In this document: piece after piece, positions 36,477 through 45,143 of the stretch
How the letters are laid out: each line of letters starts with the position of its first letter
How positions within the stretch are numbered: position 1 is the first letter of the stretch
Assembly (NCBI RefSeq): GCF_022815645.1
Contig: NZ_JALGRO010000003.1
Location: forward strand, 62,001-126,000
Source: Curtobacterium sp. VKM Ac-2922
GTDB lineage: Bacteria > Actinomycetota > Actinomycetes > Actinomycetales > Microbacteriaceae
DNA length: 64,000 nt
Reading direction: 5' to 3'
The notes under the pieces: model-generated
What the model saw: the letters and a program-made list of their open reading frames with translations, nothing else
What the model was told of the DNA's origin: nothing
The model's database searches: none
Program-made: the position numbers and the translations under genes

Positions 36477-37328
36477 ATGACCCGCTACCTGATCACCGGC
36501 GCTGCCGGCATGCTCGGCCAGGACCTCCAGCAGGCCCTCGCCGGGCGTGACGTCACCGCGCTCGCGCGCGCCGATCTCGACATCACCGACCCGGACGCCG
36601 TCGCGGCGGCCGTCGCCGGACACGACGTCGTCATCAACGCCGCCGCCTACACCAAGGTCGACGACGCCGAGTCCCACGAGGACGACGCGTACGCCGTGAA
36701 CGCGCGCGGCCCCGAGGTGCTCGCGACTGCCGCGGTCGCTGCCGGCGCGAAGCTCGTGCACGTGTCGACCGACTACGTGTTCGACGGCAACGGCACATCG
36801 CCGTACGCCGAGGACGAGCCGACCGACCCGATCGGTGCCTACGGTCGCACCAAGGCCGCCGGCGAAGCCGCTGTTCGCCGGATCGCACCGGACTCGTCGT
36901 ACATCGTCCGCGCCGCCTGGCTCTACGGGGCCGGTGGCCCGAACTTCGCGAAGACCATGATCCGGCTCGCCGGCTCGCACGACACCGTCAGCGTCGTCAC
37001 CGACCAGGTCGGCCAGCCGACGTGGACCGGCGACCTGGCACGGCAGATCGTCGCGATGCTCGACGCCGACGCACCGGCCGGCATCTACCACGGCACGAAC
37101 GCCGGCCAGGGGTCGTGGCTCGACTTCACGAAGGCGATCTTCGCCGAGGTCGGACTCGACCCCGAGCGGGTGCTGCCGACCGACAGCTCGGCGTTCGTCC
37201 GACCGGCACCCCGACCGGCCTACAGCGTCCTGGGGCACGACGGCTGGGCACGCGCGGGCGTCCCCCCGATGCGCGACTGGCGCGAAGCCCTGCACGCCGC
37301 TGCCCGGGCTGGGGTCCTCGCCGCGTGA
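36477..37328 (+). CDS. rfbD: dTDP-4-dehydrorhamnose reductase RfbD (RmlD)
   Basis: A 283-residue SDR reductase completing dTDP-L-rhamnose. GAAGMLGQDL (8-17) is the nucleotide site, HVSTDYVFDG (95-104) and Y122-x3-K126 the catalytic segment, and PTWTGDLARQI is the family substrate motif. The ATG at 36477 follows rfbB by 14 nt; no strong ribosome site is visible, so coupling to rfbB translation is likely. The stop overlaps the GTG of the next SDR gene (GTGA). Confidence 0.95.
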   Translation: MTRYLITGAAGMLGQDLQQALAGRDVTALARADLDITDPDAVAAAVAGHDVVINAAAYTKVDDAESHEDDAYAVNARGPEVLATAAVAAGAKLVHVSTDYVFDGNGTSPYAEDEPTDPIGAYGRTKAAGEAAVRRIAPDSSYIVRAAWLYGAGGPNFAKTMIRLAGSHDTVSVVTDQVGQPTWTGDLARQIVAMLDADAPAGIYHGTNAGQGSWLDFTKAIFAEVGLDPERVLPTDSSAFVRPAPRPAYSVLGHDGWARAGVPPMRDWREALHAAARAGVLAA

Positions 37329-38347
37329 CGGCGTCCACCGCACTCGTCGTCGGGGGCGGCGGCTTCCTCGGTCGCGCCGTCGTCCGCGCACTCGTGGCCG
37401 CGGGCACCGACGTGGTCGTCCCCCGCGTCCGCTGGTCGGTGACCGCGGACGCGGCAGCCGACCTGGTCGACGCGATCCGGTCGATGCGTGCGGGCGGCCG
37501 CCCGTGGTCCCTGGTGTGGTGCGCCGGGACCGGCATCGTGGCGACCGGCGCCGACGCGTTCGCCGCCGAGGCCGAGCTCCTCGAGCGGGTGCTCGACCCG
37601 GTGGCCACCGCACCCGCGGCAGCCGGCGCCCCGGGCGCCGTGTTCTTCGCGTCCTCCGCCGGGGCTGCCTACGCGGGGTCCGTCGGTGTCCCGTTCGACG
37701 AGACGAGCGAGCCGCGCCCGCTGGCGCCCTACGGGTCCAGCCGGCTGCTGGCCGAGCAGCGGTTCCGTGACTGGGCCGAGGCCGTCGGTGCCCGTGCGCT
37801 GATCGGCCGCATCGCCAACCTCTACGGGCCTGGCGCGAACCTGGGCAAGCCGCAGGGACTGGTCTCGCAACTCGCGCTCGCCCACGTCGAAGGGCGCCCG
37901 TCCTCGCTGTACGTCCCGCTCGACACCACCCGCGACTACCTGTTCATCGACGATGCCGCCGCGATGGTCGTCGACGCCCTGGACCGCGTGCGTGCGGAGC
38001 CCGGCGCACCGGTCACCAAGATCTTCGCGTCGCAGCAGGGCCGCACCATCCGCGAGGTCCTCGACGCCGTCGGGGCCGCCGTCGGCGTGGATCTCGACGT
38101 CCGCACGGGCGAGGACCCCTCCGCGTCGGCCCAGGGCCGGGACCTGCGGTTCCGGTCGATCGTGCTGCCGGAGGTCGACGACCGCCTCCTGACGCCGTTC
38201 GACGCGGGCGTGCGACGTACCGTCGACGACGTCCGACGCACCGTCGACGTCCAACGCACCGTCGACGACGTCCGACACGCTGCCCGAGCCGACGGCCACC
38301 CGCCTGCCGGACCCGTGCCGCCGCACCGAGGAGACCTGTCACGATGA
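37325..38347 (+). CDS. NAD-dependent epimerase/dehydratase-like SDR with altered catalytic Lys
   Basis: A 340-residue extended SDR protein. VVGGGGFLGRAVV (8-20) binds the dinucleotide and FFASSAGAAYAG gives the Ser region, but the Tyr-x3-Lys motif reads Y136-GSS-R140, with Arg in place of Lys. The last ~50 residues are a repetitive hydrophilic tail, RRTVDDVRRTVDVQRTVDDV, from a short DNA repeat at 38209-38277. Position after rfbD suggests modification of an NDP-sugar (4-keto reduction or epimerisation). It overlaps both neighbours by 4 nt. Confidence 0.7.
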   Translation: MTASTALVVGGGGFLGRAVVRALVAAGTDVVVPRVRWSVTADAAADLVDAIRSMRAGGRPWSLVWCAGTGIVATGADAFAAEAELLERVLDPVATAPAAAGAPGAVFFASSAGAAYAGSVGVPFDETSEPRPLAPYGSSRLLAEQRFRDWAEAVGARALIGRIANLYGPGANLGKPQGLVSQLALAHVEGRPSSLYVPLDTTRDYLFIDDAAAMVVDALDRVRAEPGAPVTKIFASQQGRTIREVLDAVGAAVGVDLDVRTGEDPSASAQGRDLRFRSIVLPEVDDRLLTPFDAGVRRTVDDVRRTVDVQRTVDDVRHAARADGHPPAGPVPPHRGDLSR

Positions 38348-39876
38348 CCCGCACCGAACCCCGCTGGGCACGGACCACCGCCTGGATCGCACGGCACCCG
38401 TGGGCCGGCCTCACCGTCTGGGCCGCCGTGGTGTTCATGCTGGCGGCCTCCGTCGCCCGTGCGTTCACCTACCCCCCGCTGAACGGCGGTGACGAGCCCG
38501 CACACCTCGACTACGTCATCAGCGTGTGGCACCTGCACCTGCCGGTGTTCGAGAAGGGCATCACGTACCACGCCCCCTTCGGCGCGACGACGCCCGTGCA
38601 GTGGGTCTCCCAGCACCCGCCCCTGTACTACCTGGTGCTCGCGCCCGTCGTCGGCCCGCTCTTCGACGGCGGCCACCCGCTCGTCGCGGTCATCGCCGGA
38701 CGCCTGATGAGCGGCCTGATGGCCGGCGGTGTCGTCGTGGCGTCCGCGTGGGCGGCCTGGCGGTGCTTCCCGGGTTCACGTCGGCTCCCTGGTGCGGTCG
38801 CCGTCGTGACGGCGTTCGCGGGCATGGTCATCCAGCAGGGCGGCTCCATCTACAACGACATCCTGTTCGTGCTGCTCCTGGTGCTGGCCTGCGGCGTCGC
38901 CGGCGCGGCGATCCGCACCGGCATGGGGCCCGGTCTCGCCGTCGCCTCGGCGGTCGTCGGCGCCGCGGGCATGACGACCCGTCTGTCCTTCGCGCTGTGG
39001 CTGGTCGCGCTGGTCGTCGCCACCGTGCTCGCCCGTCGGGTGCAGCTCTGGGGGCTCGGCGGCGTGTGGGCGAGGATCGTCGCCGCGGCCGCTCCCGTCG
39101 TCGCGGCAGGAGCGGCGTCGGGGTGGTTCTACCTGCACAACAAGGCGACGTCGGGCAACTTCAGTGGCCGGCACGCCGAGTGGGGCATCGAGAACATGGG
39201 CCGTGTCGTCCGCCCCGTGCGCGAGGTCGCACTCGACGGCGGCTTCTGGACCGGCCTGTTCGGCATCTACCGCGGCGTGCTCCCCCCGAGCACCCCGGTG
39301 CAGTGGGTGCTCATGATCCTGCCGATGCTGCTCGCAGCGGTCGTCGGCGTGGTCGTGCTCATCCGACGTCGCCGCTCCCCCGCCGTCGGCCGCGCCGCCG
39401 CACGGTTCCGGCGTCGCGACCGCCTGTCCACCTGGCTGATCGTGGCGATGTTCGTCGTCGTCTCGGCGCTGCTGACGGTGATCGAGATCGACTACGTCCA
39501 CGGCGGCGGTGCGGCGAACACCCGCTACGCCCTGACCATCCTGCCGGTGATCACGATCGCGATGGCAGCGGGACTGACCGGCTTCCGCCGTGCCTCCGGC
39601 GCGCTCGTCCTGCTCTGGGTGGCCGTGTCGTTCGTGCCGTACCTGTCCCTGGTCGACCTGCACGTGGCGGGGATCGTCCCGCATGCCGCTCGCGTGGTGC
39701 AGCTGATGTTCGCCGTCTCGGTCCTCGCCGCGGTCGGCTGCGTCGTCGGTGCCTTCGTCGACCAGCGCCACCGGGAACCGGCCGCTCTGCCCGCCGGACC
39801 GCGGGCCTTCCGCGACACCCCGCCGGCGTCCGCGGTCGATCAGGAGGCGCGGGCCTCGGCCAACAGCGTGCGGTAG
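38344..39876 (+). CDS. DUF2142 family membrane protein (putative GT-C)
   Basis: A 510-residue protein with about eleven helices. NGGDEPAHLDYV (DE-x-x-H) lies in the first outer loop and VSQHPPLYYLVLAP is the second motif. The long outer loop ITYHAPFGATTPVQ between them may bind substrate. The ATG overlaps the preceding SDR stop (ATGA), making this the last gene of the plus-strand GT2-DUF2142-rfbB-rfbD operon. Its 3' end overlaps the convergent GT4 gene by 37 nt. Confidence 0.75.
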   Translation: MTRTEPRWARTTAWIARHPWAGLTVWAAVVFMLAASVARAFTYPPLNGGDEPAHLDYVISVWHLHLPVFEKGITYHAPFGATTPVQWVSQHPPLYYLVLAPVVGPLFDGGHPLVAVIAGRLMSGLMAGGVVVASAWAAWRCFPGSRRLPGAVAVVTAFAGMVIQQGGSIYNDILFVLLLVLACGVAGAAIRTGMGPGLAVASAVVGAAGMTTRLSFALWLVALVVATVLARRVQLWGLGGVWARIVAAAAPVVAAGAASGWFYLHNKATSGNFSGRHAEWGIENMGRVVRPVREVALDGGFWTGLFGIYRGVLPPSTPVQWVLMILPMLLAAVVGVVVLIRRRRSPAVGRAAARFRRRDRLSTWLIVAMFVVVSALLTVIEIDYVHGGGAANTRYALTILPVITIAMAAGLTGFRRASGALVLLWVAVSFVPYLSLVDLHVAGIVPHAARVVQLMFAVSVLAAVGCVVGAFVDQRHREPAALPAGPRAFRDTPPASAVDQEARASANSVR

Positions 39877-41021
39877 CGGTCGGCCACGGCGTCGACGGTG
39901 TGCGCTGCCGCCGTCCGCGCGGCCGCCGCCCCGAGGGACGCGGCCCACTCCGGGTCGCCCAGCAGTCGGTCCACGGCGGCTGCCAGGTCGTCGGCGTCCC
40001 CGGGCGTCACGAGCAGCCCGTTGACGCCGTCCTCGATGACGTCGACGATGCCGGGGACCGCGGACGCGACGATCGCGCACCCCGCGCTCATGGCCTCCAG
40101 GAGCGCCACGGGCAGTCCGTCACGGTCGCCGTTCGCTGCGGGGACGGACGGGTAGAGCGCGACGGCGGCACGGGCGTACTCCGCGGCCAGGGCGTCCTTG
40201 CCCTGCGCACCCACGAAGGAGACCTCGGCTCGGGCGCGACGTTCGAGGTCCGCCCGGAGCGGCCCGTCCCCCACCACGACGACCGTCGCCGGGCGCTCGG
40301 CCATCCGGTCGAGGGCATCGAGCAGGACGACGGCGCCCTTCTTCTCGACGAGCCGTCCGACGAAGAGCACCCGCCCGGCGACCCGGTCCTCGCGTGCCAC
40401 CGCGGCGGTGATCGGTGCCAGGTCCACCCCCATCGGGACGACGTGGACCTGGTCGGCGCGGGCACCGAGCGCGCCGAGCTCGCGGGCCATGTCCGTGCTC
40501 ATGCACGTCACCGACGATGCGTTCCGCACGACGGCGCGCTTGACGGCCTGGAGGACCGGGTGCCGCAGCGCGTACAGGTCACCACCCAGCGTGGTCACGA
40601 CGCGGGGCAGCCTGCCCAGCACGAGCCGGCCGACGGCACCCTGCGGGATGATCCAGTGCAGCAGTGCGACGTCGGGACGCGACCGGCGCCGTTCGCGCAC
40701 GAGTGCGGCGGCCATGGCCGCGAAGAAGGACGGGACCTGCAGCCACCGCGCGGGCTCCGCCCGCAGGTTGTCCACGATCGCACCGTCGGCCAGGTCACGC
40801 CAGCGCGCCGGGAAGTACCCGTACCGGTGGACCTCGACGTCACCGATGCGCTGGTGTGCCGCTGCACCGCGGGTCATGGGTGCCACGACGACCACGCGGT
40901 ACTCGTCGGAGAGCGCCAGTGCCAGGTCGAGCACGAACCCCGGGGTCCCGTCGCCCGGCTCGGCCGGGAACGTCGACGCGGCGACGAGCAGGGTCGGACG
41001 GACGGCGGAGTCGGGTTGCAT
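39840..41021 (-). CDS. GT4 family glycosyltransferase
   Basis: A 393-residue GT-B enzyme. The donor domain carries RVLFVGRLVEKKGAVVLLDAL and DGLPVALLEAMSAGCAIVAS (EX7E-type motif), and the acceptor domain starts with a Rossmann strand TLLVAASTFPAEPGDGTPGF. The ATG at 41021 is preferred because a longer frame would cross the divergent gene's start at 41051. It overlaps the convergent DUF2142 gene at its 3' end. Likely a cytoplasmic mannosyl- or glucosyltransferase for the same glycan; donor unknown. Confidence 0.78.
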   Translation of the reverse strand: MQPDSAVRPTLLVAASTFPAEPGDGTPGFVLDLALALSDEYRVVVVAPMTRGAAAHQRIGDVEVHRYGYFPARWRDLADGAIVDNLRAEPARWLQVPSFFAAMAAALVRERRRSRPDVALLHWIIPQGAVGRLVLGRLPRVVTTLGGDLYALRHPVLQAVKRAVVRNASSVTCMSTDMARELGALGARADQVHVVPMGVDLAPITAAVAREDRVAGRVLFVGRLVEKKGAVVLLDALDRMAERPATVVVVGDGPLRADLERRARAEVSFVGAQGKDALAAEYARAAVALYPSVPAANGDRDGLPVALLEAMSAGCAIVASAVPGIVDVIEDGVNGLLVTPGDADDLAAAVDRLLGDPEWAASLGAAAARTAAAHTVDAVADRYRTLLAEARAS

Positions 41022-41035
41022 GCAGCGCGCTCGCT

Positions 41036-41041
41036 TAGAGT
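41036..41041 (+). promoter_or_regulatory. Leaderless-type promoter -10 (TAGAGT)
   Basis: TAGAGT lies 9 nt before the ATG at 41051, in the 29-bp spacer between divergent starts (41021 and 41051). Confidence 0.4.
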
Positions 41042-41050
41042 TGTCGGTCG

Positions 41051-42100
41051 ATGGACGCACGACAGCCTACGGGGTCCCAGGCGGCACACCCCGGACCGAC
41101 GACCACACCCGCCGCGGACGGCACGCCCGCCCGCCGTGGCCGCCGCGCGCGCGCCCTGACGGCCGTCAAGTGGGCCGCTGCCGTGGTCGCCGTCGGTCTG
41201 CTCGTGCTCGGCATCGCGCGGCAGTGGGACGCGATCGTCGCGGACTTCGCCCGGTTGGACGTGCTCACCGTCGTCGTCGGCCTCGTCGCCACGGTCGCGG
41301 CCCTGGTGGCGAACATGCTGTCCTGGCGCGCGATGATGGCGGCCACCGGTTTCCGGGTGCGACTCGCGGCGGCGGCGTCGATCTTCTTCGTGGGGCAGCT
41401 CGGCAAGTACATCCCCGGCGGTGTGTGGTCGATCGCCGCGCAGGCCGAACTCGGGCGGGCCCACGGTCTCGCGCGGACGGGCAGCGCGGTCGCCTCGCTC
41501 GCCTCGATGCTCGTGAGCATGGTGACGGCGGCACTGGTCGGCATCGTGGCGCTGCTGGCCTCGGCGAGCGACGGTCTGGCGCACTACTGGTGGCTGGTCG
41601 TCGTCGTCGCCATCGGTCTGGTCGCACTCACGCCGCCGGTCCTCGGTCGCCTCATCGCCCTGGCCCTCCGGCTGCTCCGTCGCCCTCCCGAAGCGGTCGC
41701 GCTCACGTGGAGCGGCACCGCGGCGTCGATGGCGTGGTCCGTCGTGATGTGGCTGCTCTACGGCATCCAGGCGACGTTCGTCCTGCACGCCTTCGGCGCG
41801 GACTCGCCGTCGGTGTTCGCGGTGTCGACCGGTGCGTACGCGGTGGCGTGGCTCGTGGGCTTCCTGGTCGTGGTCGCTCCCGCCGGGCTCGGGGCACGCG
41901 AGGGCGTCCTCGTGCTGCTGCTGGCGAGCGTCGCATCGCCCTCCGGGGGTGCAGCCCTGGCGCTGGCGGTGGTGAGCCGGGTGTTCATGACGATCGGCGA
42001 CGTGCTGCTCGCCGGGGTGGGGTCCGCGCTGGCGGTCCGGCACCGCAGGGCCGTCGCACGGTCCGCGGCGACGCCGCCCGGTGCACACGACCGCCACTGA
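41051..42100 (+). CDS. LPG-synthase-type transmembrane (UPF0104) protein
   Basis: A 349-residue protein: a Pro/Ala/Arg-rich cytoplasmic start of about 38 residues, then about eight helices. SIFFVGQLGKYIPGGVWSI is the hallmark of the lysylphosphatidylglycerol synthase TM region (PF03706), and PAGLGAREGVLVLLL is also typical. Stand-alone members occur in glycan loci and are thought to move lipid-linked intermediates or lipids; no aminoacyl-transfer domain is present here. The start is supported by TAGAGT 9 nt upstream. It is followed by a GT4 in the same direction. Confidence 0.75.
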   Translation: MDARQPTGSQAAHPGPTTTPAADGTPARRGRRARALTAVKWAAAVVAVGLLVLGIARQWDAIVADFARLDVLTVVVGLVATVAALVANMLSWRAMMAATGFRVRLAAAASIFFVGQLGKYIPGGVWSIAAQAELGRAHGLARTGSAVASLASMLVSMVTAALVGIVALLASASDGLAHYWWLVVVVAIGLVALTPPVLGRLIALALRLLRRPPEAVALTWSGTAASMAWSVVMWLLYGIQATFVLHAFGADSPSVFAVSTGAYAVAWLVGFLVVVAPAGLGAREGVLVLLLASVASPSGGAALALAVVSRVFMTIGDVLLAGVGSALAVRHRRAVARSAATPPGAHDRH

Positions 42101-42161
42101 TACCCTCGCTGTCGACCTTCCCGGGGACGTCCCCGCCCGAACCCTCGAGGAGCCCCACGAG

Positions 42162-43304
42162 ATGACCACACTCCGCGTGATCGTGGACCAGGTGATCGCC
42201 CCGGTCCCCGGCGGCATCGGCCGCTACGCGGAGGAACTCACGCGGCAGCTCATCGCGACGGCTCCGGCGGGGTGCGACGTCGAAGGGGTGGTGTCCGCGG
42301 CACCCCCGGCCGACATCGAGCACCTGCGCACCCTCCTGCCCGGCCTCGCCGGGCTGGAACGCCTCGCGCTCCCCCGTCGCGAACTGGCGCTCGCGTGGCA
42401 GGGCGGCATGGCGCGTGGCGCGTCGCGCGGGATGGTCCACGCACCGAGCGTCCTCGCGCCGCTGGTCGGGCACAACCGCTTCCAGGAGCCGGGACGGCAG
42501 ACCGTGGTCACCGTGCACGACACGGTGCCGTGGACGCACCCGGAGACCCTGACCAGCCGGGGGGTGCACTTCCACAAGGCGATGGTGAAGCGGGCGTTCC
42601 GGCACGCCGACGCCGTGGTGGTCCCGACGCACGCCGTGGCTGCGCAGCTCAACGAGATCCGCCGCTTCGACGACCGTCTGCGCGTCATCGGGGGTGCACC
42701 GAGCGGACGCCTCCGGGTCCCCGTGGACGCCGACCTGCGCGCCGAACGCCTCGGTCTGCCGGACCGGTACGTGCTGGCCGTCGGCACGCTCGAGCCGCGG
42801 AAGGGACTGACCGCGCTGATCCAGGCGATGGCCCACCCCGATGCGCCGCAGGACGTCCCGCTCGTCATCGCGGGCCCGGACGGCTGGGGGGACGTCGACG
42901 TGGTCGGCACCGCGGAACGGGCTGGGCTGGCAGCGGACCGGGTGAAGGTGCTCGGCCGTGTCGACGATCCGGACCTGGCCGTGGTGTACGACCGGGCGAC
43001 GGTCTTCGTCTTCCCCAGCCTGGCCGAGGGGTTCGGCCTGCCGGTCATCGAGGCGATGTCCTTCGGCACGCCGGTCATCCACTCCGACGACGACGCCGTG
43101 CGCGAAGTGGCGTCCGACGCCGGGGTCAGCGTCGCCCGAGAACCGCGGGACAGCTACCCCGAGCGACTCGCGCAGGCCGCCTACCAGGTCGTCAACGACA
43201 CCCACCTCGCCAGTCAGCTCGCGGTCGCCGGACCGGACCGGGCGCGGATGTTCGACTGGCACGACTCGGCACTCGAGACCTGGCAGCTGCACGCCGACCT
43301 GTAG
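42162..43304 (+). CDS. GT4 family glycosyltransferase
   Basis: A 380-residue GT-B enzyme. The N-terminus has VIAPVPGGIGRYAEELTRQL (acceptor-side Gly loop) and VVTVHDTVPW; the donor domain has AVGTLEPRKGLTALIQAM and FPSLAEGFGLPVIEAMSFGTPV, the EX7E motif. It resembles the gene at 19898 in order of motifs. The ATG has GAGGAG about 10 nt upstream, and TACCCT at 42101-42106 could be its own -10. Probably adds mannose or rhamnose in the cytoplasm; substrate not deducible. Confidence 0.8.
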   Translation: MTTLRVIVDQVIAPVPGGIGRYAEELTRQLIATAPAGCDVEGVVSAAPPADIEHLRTLLPGLAGLERLALPRRELALAWQGGMARGASRGMVHAPSVLAPLVGHNRFQEPGRQTVVTVHDTVPWTHPETLTSRGVHFHKAMVKRAFRHADAVVVPTHAVAAQLNEIRRFDDRLRVIGGAPSGRLRVPVDADLRAERLGLPDRYVLAVGTLEPRKGLTALIQAMAHPDAPQDVPLVIAGPDGWGDVDVVGTAERAGLAADRVKVLGRVDDPDLAVVYDRATVFVFPSLAEGFGLPVIEAMSFGTPVIHSDDDAVREVASDAGVSVAREPRDSYPERLAQAAYQVVNDTHLASQLAVAGPDRARMFDWHDSALETWQLHADL

Positions 43305-43393
43305 GCGGCCCTGCATCACGGGACGGCATCGATCCCTGGACGGACCGTGTGTCGGCGAGCGGCGCGACACGTGCGGACTGCCATCATCGGCGC

Positions 43394-44071
43394 ATGGCAC
43401 GCCGACACCACGCACCGGTCCTGACCGCCTCGATCGTCATCGCCGTCGCCCTGACGACCGTGCTCAGCGCGTGCTCGGGCGGGTCGGACCCGGCCCCGAG
43501 CGCCTCGGCGACCTCGTCGCGCAGCAGCTCGCCCGCACCGTCGGCGAGCGGCGGCGCGGCGGCACCGAGCGCGACCCCGTCGGACGACCAGACCGGATCG
43601 GCCGACGACGGGACCGGTCCGGGGACGGGCAACGGCAGCGGAGTCGACGCTCCGACCTCGGTCGACTGGGCAACGGTCACGCAGCAGGGCATCGCCGCCG
43701 CGGGGGGCGGCGCGGTCCTGTCGCTCGCCGGTTCCGGGGACTCTTGGACGGTCGTCGTGGTCAACGGCCCGGACGGTGCCGAGACCCAGTCCGTCGTGTC
43801 GGCGACGCTCGGCCGTGTGACCTCGGGTCCGTTCCCGAAGTCCGTCGACGCGGCCACCGGGACGGCGGACCTCGCGCGCGCAACGGCGGCGAAGACGACC
43901 GCCTCCGCCGCCGCGACCGCGGCCGAACGGGCCGTACCGGGCAGCACGTTGGCGTCGCTGGTCCTCGGCGGCGCTGCCGGCGCACCGGTGTGGACGGCGA
44001 CCGTCACGGCCAGCGGCGCGACCCGCACCGTGACCGTGGACGGCCTGACGGGCGCTGCCACGGCCTCCTGA
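43394..44071 (+). CDS. Secreted lipoprotein, PepSY-like
   Basis: A 225-residue protein with a lipobox LSAC; Cys27 would be lipid-modified. A Ser/Ala/Pro/Gly-rich, low-complexity linker (about 30-85) tethers a small alpha/beta domain with VDWATVTQQGIAAA and VDAATGTADLARAT, and two beta hairpins (WTVVVVNG, WTATVTASG), resembling PepSY repeats that inhibit proteases or bind cell-wall enzymes. That domain call is tentative. The ATG lies 6 nt after CATCAT, another leaderless-type arrangement. It stands between a GT4 and a GH25 muramidase. Confidence 0.6.
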   Translation: MARRHHAPVLTASIVIAVALTTVLSACSGGSDPAPSASATSSRSSSPAPSASGGAAAPSATPSDDQTGSADDGTGPGTGNGSGVDAPTSVDWATVTQQGIAAAGGGAVLSLAGSGDSWTVVVVNGPDGAETQSVVSATLGRVTSGPFPKSVDAATGTADLARATAAKTTASAAATAAERAVPGSTLASLVLGGAAGAPVWTATVTASGATRTVTVDGLTGAATAS

Positions 44072-44105
44072 CCGACCTCGGAACGTCGTCGGTCAGGCGT
44101 ATGCT
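44067..44105 (+). promoter_or_regulatory. 10-bp inverted repeat and -10 (TATGCT) before the GH25 gene
   Basis: CCTGACCGAC (44067-44076) pairs perfectly with GTCGGTCAGG (44088-44097), 11-nt loop. It spans the lipoprotein stop codon and ends 3 bp before TATGCT (44100-44105). It could terminate the upstream gene or act as an operator over the -35 region. Confidence 0.45.
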
Positions 44106-44165
44106 CGCCGGACGCGACCGAGGTGGGTCCGCCGCGGTCGTCCTCGACAGGGAGCACGAGACGGC

Positions 44166-45113
44166 ATGCAGAAGAACACGTTGACGAGCATCGCGACGAC
44201 GACGGTCCTGGGGATGGCCGTGGTCACCGCGCTGGCCGCGGGACCGGCGAGCGCCGCACCCCCGGTGAGCACACCAGCACCGACCGCCGCTCCGGCGGCC
44301 GGGTCGGCCCAGGCGACGACCACTCCGGATCCGTCACTCGCCACGATGGACGCCACCGGCAACCACGCGATGGGTGCCAGCATCGCTGCCCACGTGGCGC
44401 CCGTGGGTACTGCGGCCGGTGCACGGGCGCAGGCGAGCGTGCAGGCGACCGCCGGGGGGCCTCCGCCCGGCCGGCTGCAGGGGATGGACGTCAGTGCCTG
44501 GCAGCACGACGTCGACTTCGGTGTTGCATACGCCAAGGGTGCCCGGTTCGCCTACATGAAGGTGAGCGAGGGCGTCAGCTACACCAGCCCGTACTACGTG
44601 CGGCAGTACAACGCGTCGGCGGTCTCCGGGTTGATCCGGGGTGGGTACGTGTACGCGCAGCCGTCCCAGGCGAGCGGGGCCGCCACGGCCGCGTACTTCT
44701 TCGCACACGGGGGCGGCTGGAGCAACGACGGCAAGACCCTGCCGCCGCTGCTCGACATCGAGTACGGCACCGCCGCCCAGGGCACCTGCTACGGGATGAC
44801 CCAGGGCGCGATGTCGGCGTGGATCTCGCAGTTCTCCAACGCCGTGTACCAGCGGATCCACCGCTGGCCGGCGATCTACACCACGACGGACTGGTGGAAG
44901 CGCTGCACGGGCAACTCGTCGTCGTTCGCCGGGAACCCGCTCTTCGTGGCGCTCTACCCGGTCAACGACTTCACGACCCCGGGCACCGTCGGCGCGAGCT
45001 GGGGTCGGTGGACCTTCTGGCAGTGGGCAGCCGAGGGCACGTTCCCGGGCGATCAGGACGTGACGGTGCACTCGATCCGGTCGCTCCGGATCTTCGCGGC
45101 GCGGACCGACTGA
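44166..45113 (+). CDS. Secreted GH25 muramidase
   Basis: A 315-residue exported enzyme. The signal peptide ends near residue 30 (ASA-A), an Ala/Pro/Thr-rich linker runs to about 100, and the GH25 catalytic domain fills the rest: MDVSAWQ (D108), KVSEGVSY, LLDIEYG (D197, E199) and a C-terminal FWQWAAEG. These are the expected acidic residues of the family, which cleaves the MurNAc-GlcNAc bond. The ATG has GGGAG upstream. It converges on purE with a 30-nt gap holding a hairpin. It likely remodels the wall where the surface glycan is attached. Confidence 0.88.
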   Translation: MQKNTLTSIATTTVLGMAVVTALAAGPASAAPPVSTPAPTAAPAAGSAQATTTPDPSLATMDATGNHAMGASIAAHVAPVGTAAGARAQASVQATAGGPPPGRLQGMDVSAWQHDVDFGVAYAKGARFAYMKVSEGVSYTSPYYVRQYNASAVSGLIRGGYVYAQPSQASGAATAAYFFAHGGGWSNDGKTLPPLLDIEYGTAAQGTCYGMTQGAMSAWISQFSNAVYQRIHRWPAIYTTTDWWKRCTGNSSSFAGNPLFVALYPVNDFTTPGTVGASWGRWTFWQWAAEGTFPGDQDVTVHSIRSLRIFAARTD

Positions 45114-45128
45114 CCACGCGACGCGTGG
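45114..45128. terminator. Bidirectional hairpin between GH25 and purE
   Basis: CCACGCG (45114-45120) and CGCGTGG (45122-45128) form a compact GC-rich dyad right after the muramidase stop and 15 bp from the purE end. No T-run is present. Confidence 0.45.
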
Positions 45129-45143
45129 CCGTCCGCGACGGGC

